The translations under genes were made by a program, and so were the position numbers. A DNA stretch of 64,000 bases, taken from CAVXZE01 sp964615365. Lineage in GTDB: Bacteria; Myxococcota_A; UBA9160; UBA6930. The notes beneath the pieces were generated by a model, which was not told the DNA's origin, ran no database searches, and saw only the letters and a program-made list of their open reading frames with translations. The stretch's first letter is position 1, and each line of letters begins with the position of its first letter. The stretch covers positions 1-64,000 of the forward strand of contig CAZTOU010000006.1 of the NCBI GenBank assembly GCA_964615365.1, written 5' to 3'. Below, piece by piece: positions 44,060 through 53,551 of this stretch.

Positions 44060-45718
44060 TCACTGCTTTCCCATCTCCTCCTCCCGGAGGATCTTGCGCA
44101 GGACCTTCCCCACTGCCGACTTCGGCAGTGTATCCCTGAACTCCACGAGCTTCGGCACCTTGTACGCTGTGAGTTTCTCCCTGCAGAACTCCTTGATCTC
44201 ATCCTCGGTCGCCGTCAGGCCGGGCTTCAGAACCACATAGGCCTTGACCGTGTCTCCTCGGTAGGCGTCTGGAATCCCGACTGCTACTGCCTCGGCCACC
44301 TTCGGGTTCTGAAAGAGCACCTCATCGATCTCCCGTGGATAGATGTTGAACCCGCCGGCGATGATCATGTCCTTCTTGCGGTCCACGACGTAGAGGTACC
44401 CATCCTCGTCCAGCTGCCCGATATCACCGCTGTACAGCCAGCCGTCCTTGAGCTGATCCGCCGTCTCTTCGGGATCGTTCCAGTAGCCTTTCATGACGAC
44501 TGGGCCCCTGAGGATGATCTCGCCTGGTTCTCCGCGCTCGACGTCCTCCCTGCCACTGTCCAGGTCGACGAGCCTCACCTCGTTGTCCGGCAGCGGGATG
44601 CCAACGCTGCCAGTCTTGCTCTCACCGAGAAGGGGAGTCGTGGAGCCCATCGCCGTTGACTCGCTCATGCCCCAGCCCTCGCTGAAATAGATCCCGATTT
44701 CCTTGATCTGTTGGATGAGCTCCATGGGCATCGGCGCCGCCCCCGAATTGAGAATGCCCAAGCGGCGGGCAAGGTCCAGCTCCTCGGCCTTCGGGTGGTT
44801 GAGTACGGCAGAAATCATCGTGGGAACGGCCGGAAAGAAGCCGATCTTCTCGGTCTTTCCGATGATGCCGATGATCTCGTCGATCTCGAATCGCGGCACC
44901 AGGATCTGTGTGGCGCAGTTGAAGAACGCCCAGTTCATGGCGGTGACGCAGCCGTATACGTGAAAATAGGGTATGACGCTCAGCACGTTCAGTGTCTCGG
45001 GTGGCACCGTGCGAACGATCGCGTTTCCCCACATGGATGCCTGCAAGGTCGCGGCCACGAGGTTCGAATGCGTCAGAACCGCCCCCTTGGGCACTCCCGT
45101 CGTGCCGCCCGTGAACTGAATCACAGCAGAGTCATCAGGGGAAAACGGCACTCTCGGGATTCGTCTCGCGGTGGTGCCTCGAATGAGCTCGGAGAAATGG
45201 CTCCAGCCTTCTTCGAGCTCCAGATCCTTGGCGGTGCTCATCTCCAGACCGTCAATGAAATCGGTAATTCTGGTGACGATGACGTTTCCAATGCCGCAAG
45301 CGCCTGCCAGCGACCGGATGTCGGCAGGCACGGAGTCGAATGTGAAGAGGGCCTTTGGCCCGGTGGCATCGATGATGTGCCGGAGTTCGCTTTCCGTATA
45401 GAGCGGATTCATGTTTACGACGATGGCGCCCACGGACAGAGTCGCCAGATAGGCAATGACGAACTGCGGGCAGTTGGGAAGAAGCATGCCCACGCGGTCA
45501 CCCTTCCCGACACCGAGCTCTCCCAGTGCATTCGCCAGGCGGAGCATCTGCTCCCTCAGCTGCCAGAATGTCGTCTCCGTACCGTAGAAATCGACGGCTG
45601 GCCGGTCCGGGTTGCCCAGTGCGGCAAGCATGAAGAAGGACTGAGCAGGGATTCTCGGGTAGCGAATCGATGTAGGGACGTTGTAGTCATAGTGCTCGTG
45701 CCACGGTTTCGTCTGCAC
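44060..45718 (-). CDS. Acyl-CoA ligase (AMP-dependent synthetase, FadD-like)
   Basis: 552 residues. The ANL-family P-loop motif is TGGTTGVPKGAVLTH, the A5-type motif GWGMSEST, A7 GDIG and A8 DRKKDMIIAGGFNIYPREIDEVL; the A10 lysine lies in PKSAVGKVLRKIL. This is close to medium/long-chain fatty acyl-CoA ligases, which make acyl-AMP and then the CoA thioester. The start is GTG 45718 with GAGGGTG before it. GC is lower than in flanking genes. Together with the TPP enzyme and the symporter it suggests uptake, activation and cleavage of an organic acid. Confidence 0.85.
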   Translation of the reverse strand: MQTKPWHEHYDYNVPTSIRYPRIPAQSFFMLAALGNPDRPAVDFYGTETTFWQLREQMLRLANALGELGVGKGDRVGMLLPNCPQFVIAYLATLSVGAIVVNMNPLYTESELRHIIDATGPKALFTFDSVPADIRSLAGACGIGNVIVTRITDFIDGLEMSTAKDLELEEGWSHFSELIRGTTARRIPRVPFSPDDSAVIQFTGGTTGVPKGAVLTHSNLVAATLQASMWGNAIVRTVPPETLNVLSVIPYFHVYGCVTAMNWAFFNCATQILVPRFEIDEIIGIIGKTEKIGFFPAVPTMISAVLNHPKAEELDLARRLGILNSGAAPMPMELIQQIKEIGIYFSEGWGMSESTAMGSTTPLLGESKTGSVGIPLPDNEVRLVDLDSGREDVERGEPGEIILRGPVVMKGYWNDPEETADQLKDGWLYSGDIGQLDEDGYLYVVDRKKDMIIAGGFNIYPREIDEVLFQNPKVAEAVAVGIPDAYRGDTVKAYVVLKPGLTATEDEIKEFCREKLTAYKVPKLVEFRDTLPKSAVGKVLRKILREEEMGKQ

Positions 45719-45838
45719 TTCCTTACACCCTCGCCTTCCTTGTCATTCTTCCCGCTCTCCCTTGTCTCGCTCCTCGCGATCTAGCTGGAGCGGTCTGAAG
45801 AAGTCGGGTCAGCCAGTAGTGTACAGCTCTCGATCCCT

Positions 45839-47464
45839 CTACTGCGCCATGAATACGTAGAAGAGCACGGCTGCGAGGGAGATGAGCAGGGCGACGAGCC
45901 GGGCGTGTTTCCAGGGGGTGATGTCCACGGCGTGGGTGTACTCCTGCACGTACGTCTGCCGGGCGGGCCGGAACCTGCTGATGGCGAGCATGAGAAGCGT
46001 AGTCAGCAGGAACACGAATGCCAGGAAATGCAGGAAGTGAACCTTCTCATTCAGACCGAAGGTCCGCATCAGCAGGTCCTGGATGCCGTCACCGAAGGCG
46101 AAGACCAGGAGATAGAACAGGACGGGACCGGCCACCAGACCGATCTTGGCGGCGAACGCAGATACCCGTGTGGTGAAGAAGCCCAGCAGCAGAACCGCGA
46201 GCATGGGGCCGAAGAACGTCGCGTTGATCTTCTGCAGGTAGTTGTAGAGACTGCCCGTGGTGTCGATGAGAGGGGCCGTCGCCATCGCTCCCAACGCGAG
46301 GACGATGCTGCAGATTCGCCCGGAGAGGACGATCTGACGTCCGGAGGCGTCCCTGTTGATGATGGCGTGGTAGAGGTCTTCGCTGAAGAGAGTGGCGGAG
46401 CTGTTGAGCACGCTGTTGAAGGTGCTGAGCACGGCGCCGACCATGACGGCGGCGAAGAAGCCCACCAGCACCGGCGGCAGGACGGCCTTGACGAGCATGG
46501 GGTAGGCCATCAGGTACTGGTCGGAGGAGAGCTGGCCCTTGAACATGTGGAAGGCGATGATGCCGGGGAAGACGATGATGATGGGGCCGAGCAGCTTGAA
46601 GAAGGCGGCCAGCAAGACGCCTTTCTGTCCCTCCGCCAGACTCCGGGCTCCGAGGGTTCGCTGGATGATCGACTGGTTGGTGCACCAGAAGAAGATCTGA
46701 TTGACCACCATGCCGGTGAAGAGCACTCCAAAGGGCAGGAAGGAGCCGGGCTCATCGCCGGTGATGTCGAACTTCGCGTGCTCCTCGGCATAGACCTCCT
46801 GAAACCCCGAGACGACACTGCCCTCTCCCACCAGGCGGAGGGCGAGCAGCGGGATCAGTAGACCGGCGATCAGGAATCCCACGCCGTTCACGGTGTCGGA
46901 AACCGCCACGGCCTTGAGACCCCCGAAGACGGCGTAGAGTGAGCCCAGCGTGCCCACTCCCCAGACGATCAGCCAGATGGCCTGCTTCTCGGTGATGCCG
47001 AAGGCCTCCGAAACGTCGAACAGGCTCTCCATGCCCGTCGCGCCAAAGAGGAGCACGACGGGAAGGATGGCGAGCACGTAGGAGGTGAGGAAGAGGAGGA
47101 CGGCGATCGTGCGCGTCTGGTCGTCGTAGCGGGCGGCCAGGTACTGGGGAATCGTGGTGAAGCCGCTCTTCAGATACCGCGGCAGGAAGTAGAGCGCCGT
47201 CAGGACCATGGCCAGAGCGGCAGTGGTTTCCCACGCGGTGACGGCAAAGGTGTGGTTGAACGCGTCCCCGTTCAGGCCGATCAGGTGTTCGGTGGACAGA
47301 TTGGTCAGCATCAGGGAGCCGGCGATCACCCAGAAGCCGAGGCTCCGACCCGCCAGGAAGTAGGCATCGGAGCCACTCATGGCATCCCTGCGGGTCTTCA
47401 GATAGGAGACGATGATCACCAGCGCCGTGAAGCCGACGAAGGAAGCGATGTTGATGAATGGCAC
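45839..47464 (-). CDS. Sodium:solute symporter (SSS family)
   Basis: 541 residues with about 14 membrane helices. The SSS signature is seen around YFLAGRSLGFWVIAGSLML near the N-terminus and GGLKAVAVSDTVNGVG in helix 5-6, as in SGLT-type carriers. It imports a sugar or organic acid with sodium. The start is GTG 47464, with GGAGAGGGG before it. It is upstream of and co-directional with the acyl-CoA ligase, 120 bases apart. By eye its GC content is well below that of flanking genes. Confidence 0.85.
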   Translation of the reverse strand: MPFINIASFVGFTALVIIVSYLKTRRDAMSGSDAYFLAGRSLGFWVIAGSLMLTNLSTEHLIGLNGDAFNHTFAVTAWETTAALAMVLTALYFLPRYLKSGFTTIPQYLAARYDDQTRTIAVLLFLTSYVLAILPVVLLFGATGMESLFDVSEAFGITEKQAIWLIVWGVGTLGSLYAVFGGLKAVAVSDTVNGVGFLIAGLLIPLLALRLVGEGSVVSGFQEVYAEEHAKFDITGDEPGSFLPFGVLFTGMVVNQIFFWCTNQSIIQRTLGARSLAEGQKGVLLAAFFKLLGPIIIVFPGIIAFHMFKGQLSSDQYLMAYPMLVKAVLPPVLVGFFAAVMVGAVLSTFNSVLNSSATLFSEDLYHAIINRDASGRQIVLSGRICSIVLALGAMATAPLIDTTGSLYNYLQKINATFFGPMLAVLLLGFFTTRVSAFAAKIGLVAGPVLFYLLVFAFGDGIQDLLMRTFGLNEKVHFLHFLAFVFLLTTLLMLAISRFRPARQTYVQEYTHAVDITPWKHARLVALLISLAAVLFYVFMAQ

Positions 47465-47559
47465 TGCTTCACCCCTCTCCCTGTGTTCGGCTTGCCTCGT
47501 TCTCGCCTAGCCGGACGGCGATACGGGGAAGGAGATCCATTCCTGAGCCCCTGGCGGCA

Positions 47560-48498
47560 CTAGGGGCGCCGCGCGGTCCAGCCGTACTCGACGTACTCCC
47601 AGTCGACGCGATTGCCGCGGAGGGTCACGACGTTCAGTCCCTCGGGGGTACCGAACCATTCGCCACGCCACCACTTGCCGCAGATCGCGCCTCCCGTGAC
47701 GAAGGTGGTGTCCTGCCAGCGGATCAGCTCCTTGGCGTGGAGGTGACCCTGAAGCACCAGCACGAGGTTGTGCTCGCGGAACAGCTCCAGCACCTCGCGG
47801 TTGTTGACCACCATCCGATTGGGCCTTGCCGCGAAGGTGGTTCCCTCGGTGGCCCCGTAGAAGGCGGTGAGGAGCGGGATGTGGAGGGTGACCACGATCG
47901 GAGTCGAGCGCGGCAGGCGGGAGAGCTCCGAACGCAGCCACTCGAGCTGCTCCTTCCCGACGTGGCCGCGGTACTTGAGCTCGCCGCCGATCACCTCGAT
48001 CGAATCGAGCACGAAGAAGCGGTACCCCGCCGCGTCGAAGGCGTAGAAAGTCCGCTCCACCCCGAGCCGGTCGCGGAACACGGCGCGCGGATCCGCCGCG
48101 GGAGGCGTGCCGTCTTCGGGAATCGCCGCCACCAGGTCGTGGTTTCCGATGGCGGGATACAGATCGGCCTCGATCCCGCGGTGCATCTTCAGGTAGGCGT
48201 CCCAGCGTGGCGCCACCGTCGCCGCCGAGGACTGGAAGCCGTCCGTGATCAGATCCCCACCGGCCAGCACCAGGTCGGGCTCGAGTGCGTTGATGGTCGC
48301 GGTGGCCTGCGCGAGCGCCAGCGGCGTCTGCCACTCGATGCGGGCGTGCACGTCTGTGTAGAAGACCAGTCGCAGCGTGCTCCCCTCGGCACCGCGCGTA
48401 GCCCAGCGGGCGCTCGCGCAGGAGACCAGCCAGAGACCGCTCGCAGCCAGACCGGCGGCGAACTCGCGGCGCGTGAGCGAGGTCGAGCGCCCGCTCAC
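47560..48498 (-). CDS. Exported calcineurin-like metallophosphoesterase (Tat lipoprotein-like)
   Basis: 312 residues. The N-terminus has a twin-arginine motif TRREF (Arg10-Arg11) followed by a hydrophobic stretch and a possible lipobox LVSC (Cys27). The phosphoesterase metal motifs follow in order: YTDVHAR, AGGDLI, GNHD, VTLHIPLL and QGHLHA. It probably cleaves phosphomono- or diesters in the periplasm, binding two metal ions; the substrate is unknown. The start overlaps the end of the VanZ-like gene by four bases, so the two are coupled. Confidence 0.82.
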   Translation of the reverse strand: MSGRSTSLTRREFAAGLAASGLWLVSCASARWATRGAEGSTLRLVFYTDVHARIEWQTPLALAQATATINALEPDLVLAGGDLITDGFQSSAATVAPRWDAYLKMHRGIEADLYPAIGNHDLVAAIPEDGTPPAADPRAVFRDRLGVERTFYAFDAAGYRFFVLDSIEVIGGELKYRGHVGKEQLEWLRSELSRLPRSTPIVVTLHIPLLTAFYGATEGTTFAARPNRMVVNNREVLELFREHNLVLVLQGHLHAKELIRWQDTTFVTGGAICGKWWRGEWFGTPEGLNVVTLRGNRVDWEYVEYGWTARRP

Positions 48499-49733
48499 CG
48501 GTCCATCCGCCGATGCGCCGCAGCATGGATCCCGAGCAGCGCCAGGAGGATCGCGGCCGCACCGGCCACGACGTGGCGTTCGCCGATCCGCGTCACCAGG
48601 TGCGAGCTCACCCGGCTCTCGTATGCCTTCTTCGGGAAATGCCGCTCTGCCAGATAGGCGCGGCGCTCCGGAGAGAAGCGGCTCCCGGAGTGGCGGAGCG
48701 TGTTGGGGAAGAAGCGCTCGAGAATCCGGTTCTCACGGTAGGCCACGGTCAGATCCCTTCGGTGCCAGTCCTCGTCCTCCAGATGCCTCTCGGCGGTGGC
48801 CAGATAGCGATCGCGGCGGAACAGGTGGACGCGCGCCTCGTGCAGGAAGGGATCGCTGATGGGAGTGTACCGCGTGAGAAAGCTCTGGTAGTCGGCCTCG
48901 GAGGAGCCGGCCAGGATGCGCCCCGCCTCGCTGCCCCGCTCGGCGTCGATTCGCTCGAGCTCGGCGAGCGAGAACCGCGAGCGGAAGCGCCCGATTTCCG
49001 GCACCTCGTGGAGGTGCCCGTACTCGAGCATCACGTCCGAGCGCTCCCGCAGGAATCCGAGGCCGGGAATCCGCTCGGCGTACCAGGCGATTCGGGGCGC
49101 CGTGTTGAGCAGGCTCGCCAGCAGCAGCACGGTGGCGAGCGCCGCGATGCGGCAGCAGAGGCGGACGCTGCTCGGCGTCGGAGTGCCTGTGATCAGCGGT
49201 GGGCGGATCCCCGCGGCGATTCCCACCTGGACCAGCGACGCGGCAAAGAAATTGAACCAGATGTCGCGCAGGTCCCAGACGCGCTCTGGGGTGATCCACT
49301 GGATGGCCTCGTCGAGGATGCCGACGATCCCGCCTACCAGAGCGGCGGCCAGGTAGATCGCCGGGTCGCCCATGTGGTGCGTGAGGGCGCGGAACACGAG
49401 GACGCCGAGCAGACCGTACTCGAGGAAGTGGATGGCCTCGACCGGATTTCCGCGCAGAGTGAAGGCGTAGCCCGCATAGACCGCCGCAACGCCCGCGAGC
49501 CACGCGCCGCGCGCCGGCGAGATCGGCCCTAGCCCGCGTAGCAGTCGGAGCGTGGCCAGAAAGGCCACGAGGACTGCGACCAGCACCGCGTAGAGAAAGG
49601 CCTGCTCGCCGACCGACTCGCGTACCAGGCGCTGGATCGCCCGGGCCAGCGGGACGGTGGCGAAGATCGAGAGAGACCAGGCGGCCACGAGGAGCCAGGA
49701 GATCCACTCTCGCGAGGGAGGCCGCGCGTACAT
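48495..49733 (-). CDS. VanZ-like membrane protein with large polar C-terminal half
   Basis: 412 residues. The first 200 residues hold five or six hydrophobic helices; the segment HFLEYGLLGVL then IVGILDEAIQWITPERVWDLRDIWFNFFA has the VanZ pattern (E in LDE-xx-Q, DxRDxxxN). Residues about 220-380 are soluble and charged, with repeated R/E/H-rich stretches, unlike simple VanZ proteins of 130-200 residues. A last hydrophobic segment lies at the C-terminus. VanZ relatives are linked to glycopeptide resistance and surface polymer functions, but no role can be fixed. It is coupled to the phosphoesterase. Confidence 0.7.
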   Translation of the reverse strand: MYARPPSREWISWLLVAAWSLSIFATVPLARAIQRLVRESVGEQAFLYAVLVAVLVAFLATLRLLRGLGPISPARGAWLAGVAAVYAGYAFTLRGNPVEAIHFLEYGLLGVLVFRALTHHMGDPAIYLAAALVGGIVGILDEAIQWITPERVWDLRDIWFNFFAASLVQVGIAAGIRPPLITGTPTPSSVRLCCRIAALATVLLLASLLNTAPRIAWYAERIPGLGFLRERSDVMLEYGHLHEVPEIGRFRSRFSLAELERIDAERGSEAGRILAGSSEADYQSFLTRYTPISDPFLHEARVHLFRRDRYLATAERHLEDEDWHRRDLTVAYRENRILERFFPNTLRHSGSRFSPERRAYLAERHFPKKAYESRVSSHLVTRIGERHVVAGAAAILLALLGIHAAAHRRMDR

Positions 49734-49830
49734 CGGGGCGATTCTGGCAGATTCGGAGCGCGCTGGGCAGGTGTGTTGCGGTCAGCACGTGCCGGGCGCG
49801 GAAGCTCCCGAGGCGCAGCAGGGCTCCGCC

Positions 49831-51243
49831 TCAGCTGGCTCCGGTGCCCCGGAGTACCGCCGGGATCGTCTGGAAGAGGATCTTCAGGTCGTTGGTGAGG
49901 GACCAGGTGTCGATGTACTCGAGGTCGAGGCGTACCCAGTCCTCGAATCGGATGTTGTTGCGGCCACTCACCTGCCAGATGCAGGTGAGCCCGGGGCGCA
50001 TCGATAGGCGACGGCGCTCGAAGGTCTGGTATTCCGCCACCTCGGAGGGAAGCGAAGGACGCGGCCCGACCAGGCTCATGTTCCCCCGCAATACGTCGAT
50101 CAGCTGGGGGAGCTCACCCAAGCTGTAGCGCCGCAGGAGGCGGCCGACGGGCGTCACTCGCGGATCGTCGCGGATCTTGAACACCGGCCCCCCCTGCATC
50201 TCGTTCAGGTCCGCCAGTCTCTCCTTCTCCTCGTCGGCGCCGTCGCGCATGGTGCGCAGCTTCACCATCTTGAACCGGCGCCCGTTCAGACCGCAGCGGT
50301 CCTGCGAGAAGAAGACCGGTCCCGGAGAGGTCAGCTTGATCGCCAGCACCGTCGCAGCGATGACTGGAGCCGCCAGCAACAGTCCGGCGCAGGCTCCCAC
50401 GACGTCGATGCAGCGCTTGACGCCGAGCATGATCCGGCTGTGATGAACCGGCGCGAAATTGAGGGCGGGAAGTGAGCCGAAGCGCTTCACCTGGGGCGAC
50501 GGTAGATAGTCGCCGAAGATGTCCGAGAGAAGGGTGATCGGGACACCCGCCGCGGCGCAGGTGTCCACCACCGCCACGATCGATCCGAGCATCGAGCGGG
50601 GGCAGGCGACCACGACCTCGTCGATGACCTTGTTGCGCAGGATCTCCGGCATGTCGGGGAGCTTGTAGGTCAGCTCCTCGGGAACGCACGCCCCCTGCTC
50701 TGGGGGACCGTTGTCGATGAAGCCGACGATCCGAAGACACAGATCCGGGTGGCGTTCGGCGATCCGCTGGACGTAGGCGGCCCGAGGACCGGAGCCGACG
50801 ATGAGCACGTTGTGGAATCGCGGGCCTCGAAGCTGCGACCAGGCGAGGATCGCGAAGCTCGTGAGTCGAAGGGTTGCCAGAGCGGCGAGCTGGATCAGGC
50901 CGCAGAGAACTGGAAAGATCGGCGCGACCGGCACCGCCGTGACGAAGGCCGCCGCCGCCAGTGCCGCCGTCGAGAGGGCACCGGCCGCCACCAGCCTCGC
51001 GACGATCCGCTCGATCCCGAGGCGAACCGGCGATTCGTAGAGCCCGAGCTGCTGGAAGAGAAGCGGCCAGGTCAGGGAGGCGGTGAGGCCGAGGACCAGG
51101 AGCCCGAGCACCGGGTGTGGCTGGTTCGGCCCCGCCACCAGCATGCCGGGAGTCGACACCAGTACGCCGAAGACGAGAGCGCAGATCGCCACCTCGAGGG
51201 TGAGAGCCAGCGTCTGCATGTCCCGAGATTGGTCGCCCGACAT
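49831..51243 (-). CDS. Polyprenyl-phosphate hexose-1-phosphate transferase (exopolysaccharide initiation)
   Basis: 470 residues. Four or five N-terminal helices and a CoA-binding/Rossmann-like domain (NVLIVGSGPRAAYVQ) precede a re-entrant membrane helix and the bacterial sugar transferase domain with KRCIDVVGACAGL, PVFFSQDRCGLNGRRFKMVKLRTM, DDPRVTPVGRLLRRYSLGELPQL and VGPRPSLP. It loads the first sugar phosphate on undecaprenyl phosphate for an exported polysaccharide, as WcaJ or PssY do. No Wzx/Wzy genes are close; the PIG-L deacetylase is the only neighbour of likely surface-sugar type. Confidence 0.92.
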   Translation of the reverse strand: MSGDQSRDMQTLALTLEVAICALVFGVLVSTPGMLVAGPNQPHPVLGLLVLGLTASLTWPLLFQQLGLYESPVRLGIERIVARLVAAGALSTAALAAAAFVTAVPVAPIFPVLCGLIQLAALATLRLTSFAILAWSQLRGPRFHNVLIVGSGPRAAYVQRIAERHPDLCLRIVGFIDNGPPEQGACVPEELTYKLPDMPEILRNKVIDEVVVACPRSMLGSIVAVVDTCAAAGVPITLLSDIFGDYLPSPQVKRFGSLPALNFAPVHHSRIMLGVKRCIDVVGACAGLLLAAPVIAATVLAIKLTSPGPVFFSQDRCGLNGRRFKMVKLRTMRDGADEEKERLADLNEMQGGPVFKIRDDPRVTPVGRLLRRYSLGELPQLIDVLRGNMSLVGPRPSLPSEVAEYQTFERRRLSMRPGLTCIWQVSGRNNIRFEDWVRLDLEYIDTWSLTNDLKILFQTIPAVLRGTGAS

Positions 51244-51339
51244 CCCGTCGTCTCTTCGGCAAGTTCTCCCCCAGGGCTGAATCCCTGCGGGGACAGCGGT
51301 TGGCGGAGCTCCCCCTGTGCCTCCGCTGTGCTCGGCCAG

Positions 51340-51402
51340 CCTTGTCGACTTCGCTCGTTTTCGGCTCGCTGCGCGCGCCGCTTCGCGGCGCTTGCCTACT
51401 CG
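51340..51402. repeat. Dispersed repeat B, copy 5
   Basis: Read on the minus strand: GCAAGCGCCGCGAAGCGGCG, GCGCGCAGCGAGCCG and AAAACGAGCGAAGTCGAC. It lies between the PIG-L gene end and the sugar transferase start, both on the minus strand. Confidence 0.7.
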
Positions 51403-52142
51403 TCCACCGGGAGCAGGCCGCAGTGGAGCTGGCCGGGGCTCAGCACCTTGAGGGCCTCGCCGTGGGAGAAGCTCTCCCTCGCCGCCGTGTTCCGCTCGAC
51501 GAAGTCGAGGCCTCTGTGTAGCTGCTCCATGGATTCCTGCGTGAACTGCGCCCGGTAGGCGTCGATCGCGCGGTGCTTTCGCTCCCGGGTCTCGCTGATG
51601 TCGAGGATCAGGTTGGGCTCGAGCGTGAAGTAGAGTGCGATCCCCGTGAGTGTATGGTCTCGGTAGCTGCGATCGACCTCCGGATCGGTGGCGAGGCGGG
51701 GGAACCCGTACAGCAAGGCGGCCTCGGTGACGGCACGCCCGGTCTTCAAGTGGTCGCCGTGGGATTCGTAGGGGAGCCAGGGATCCACGCTGAACAGGAA
51801 GTCCGGCCGTAGCAGGCGGATGGTTCGGATGATCTCCCGGCGAAGCGCGTAGTAGTCCCAGTCCCCCGCGTCGGCGAGGCCGAGCCAGTGTTGGCTGCCG
51901 ACCCCGATCTCGGCGCCGGCTCGCTCCTGCTCACCGCGCAGAAGGGCCGTCGCCTCTTCGTCGCTGAGCGTCGCGTCCAGCACCCCGACCAGGTCGTCGG
52001 TCACGGTCAGGTAGTCGACCTCGGCGCCGCCCGCCGCCAGCGCTGCGAGGGCTCCCCCGGCCCCGATGTCGTTGTCGTCGTAGTGCGGTTGGATCGCCAG
52101 AATCCGCTTCGCCTCCCAGACGTCCGGGATGGGAATCGCCAT
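51396..52142 (-). CDS. PIG-L/LmbE-family deacetylase
   Basis: 248 residues. The zinc motif is QPHYDDNDIGAGG (usual PHxDDxxxG, here with D-x-D-D spacing variant HYDD) and HGDHLKTG (HxDH). These enzymes remove acetyl or acyl groups from N-acetylated sugars and related compounds (GlcNAc-PI, mycothiol/bacillithiol precursors, antibiotics). A signal peptide is absent, so it acts in the cytoplasm. The ATG at 52142 is preceded by AGAGAGG. It lies downstream of the sugar transferase in the same direction, so a surface-polysaccharide role is possible. The last codons sit within seven bases of repeat B. Confidence 0.82.
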   Translation of the reverse strand: MAIPIPDVWEAKRILAIQPHYDDNDIGAGGALAALAAGGAEVDYLTVTDDLVGVLDATLSDEEATALLRGEQERAGAEIGVGSQHWLGLADAGDWDYYALRREIIRTIRLLRPDFLFSVDPWLPYESHGDHLKTGRAVTEAALLYGFPRLATDPEVDRSYRDHTLTGIALYFTLEPNLILDISETRERKHRAIDAYRAQFTQESMEQLHRGLDFVERNTAARESFSHGEALKVLSPGQLHCGLLPVDE

Positions 52143-52327
52143 GTCGCCTCTCTCTCGGGTTCGGGCTGAGCTTACGAGGGGGCAGATCCGGGAGCAAGCC
52201 AGTGCGGAGCCACCGCTTTGCGTCGCCGGAGCTGCCGGGAGCATCCGGTTTTACCTGCCTTTTACGGCAGAGCCGCTGGAACTTCGTACGCTTCTCTCGA
52301 ACCACGGATCGAGCAGTGAGGCACGAC

Positions 52328-53530
52328 ATGGACGACATCATCCAGCGCGATCGGTTTCGCAGAATTCATCGGATCGGGATCTTCACCGCGCTCCTGGCAG
52401 CGACGCTGCTGGTGACACAGGCGTGGGCCAAGAGCTCCGAGACCACGACGAAGGCATCGCCTCCGCCGCCGCTCACCCAGGAAGAGCCCGCGCGGATCGA
52501 GGTCGCGTTCGCCCTCGACACGACGGGATCCATGTCGGGCCTGATCGAGGGAGCGAAGCAGAAGATCTGGTCCATCGCCAACCAGATGGCGGACACCGGC
52601 CAGGAGGTCGAGATCCGCATCGGCCTGGTGGGCTACCGCGATCGCGGCGACGAGTACGTCACCAGGATCTACGATCTCACCGACGACATCGACTCCATCT
52701 ACGGACACCTTCGCGGCTTCCGCGCCGATGGCGGCGGCGACACGCCCGAGTCGGTCAACCAGGCCCTCCACACCGCCGTCACCGAGATGAGCTGGAGCCA
52801 GAGTCCGGAAGTCTACAAGGTCGTCTTCCTGGTCGGTGATGCGCCTCCCCACATGAACTACTCCGACGACGTGAAGTACCCGGAGACCGCTCGCCTGGCC
52901 GCCGAGCGCGGCATCACCTTGAACACCATTCAGTGTGGAAACCTCCCGGACACCTCGGGGGTGTGGCAGCAGATCGCGAAGCTCGGAAAGGGCCGGTATG
53001 TCGCCATCCAGCAGGACGGCGCGATGGTCGCCCTCGCCACGCCAATGGACGAGGATCTCTCGCGCCTCAACCGGGAGCTCGCAGCGACCGCCCTTCCGTA
53101 CGGGGACGAGGGGCAGCAGGAGGAGATCCGCGAGAAGCTGCGGCGCTCCCTGTCCGCGGCCGCTCCCGCCGCCGCCTCCCGTCTCTCCTACCTCGCCAAG
53201 GCCGGGGGCAAGCTGAACTCCGGGCGCCGCGATCTCGTGGATGCGGTGAAGGACGGACTGGTCGACCTGGATGCACTTCCCGCGGACGAGCAGCTCCCCG
53301 CGGAGATGAAGGGCATGAGCGACACCAAGCAGCAGTCCTACGTCCAGCAGCGCATTGCCGAGCGCGACAAGATCCAGGAGGAGATCGCGGCGCTCGGACG
53401 CAAGCGGGACGCCTGGGTCCGGACCGAGAGCGAGAGGCTGGCGAGGGAGGGCCGTGGGGACGGCTTCGATCAGGAGGTGCTGGAGGCGATCCGCAGCCAG
53501 GCGGCGGAGAAGGGGATCCTCTACGAGTAG
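52328..53530 (+). CDS. Secreted von Willebrand factor A (VWA) domain protein
   Basis: 400 residues. A signal peptide (hydrophobic residues about 16-34, cleavage after AWA) leads to a VWA domain with a perfect MIDAS, DTTGSMS (Asp64). The second half is helical, with a charged coiled coil (residues about 330-395, ERDKIQEEIAALGRKRD). VWA domains bind protein partners via a metal ion. It faces away from the PIG-L gene, with 185 bases of intergenic DNA between them. The binding partner is unknown. Confidence 0.78.
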   Translation: MDDIIQRDRFRRIHRIGIFTALLAATLLVTQAWAKSSETTTKASPPPPLTQEEPARIEVAFALDTTGSMSGLIEGAKQKIWSIANQMADTGQEVEIRIGLVGYRDRGDEYVTRIYDLTDDIDSIYGHLRGFRADGGGDTPESVNQALHTAVTEMSWSQSPEVYKVVFLVGDAPPHMNYSDDVKYPETARLAAERGITLNTIQCGNLPDTSGVWQQIAKLGKGRYVAIQQDGAMVALATPMDEDLSRLNRELAATALPYGDEGQQEEIREKLRRSLSAAAPAAASRLSYLAKAGGKLNSGRRDLVDAVKDGLVDLDALPADEQLPAEMKGMSDTKQQSYVQQRIAERDKIQEEIAALGRKRDAWVRTESERLAREGRGDGFDQEVLEAIRSQAAEKGILYE

Positions 53531-53551
53531 TTGGGACCCCGGTCGAGGCGC

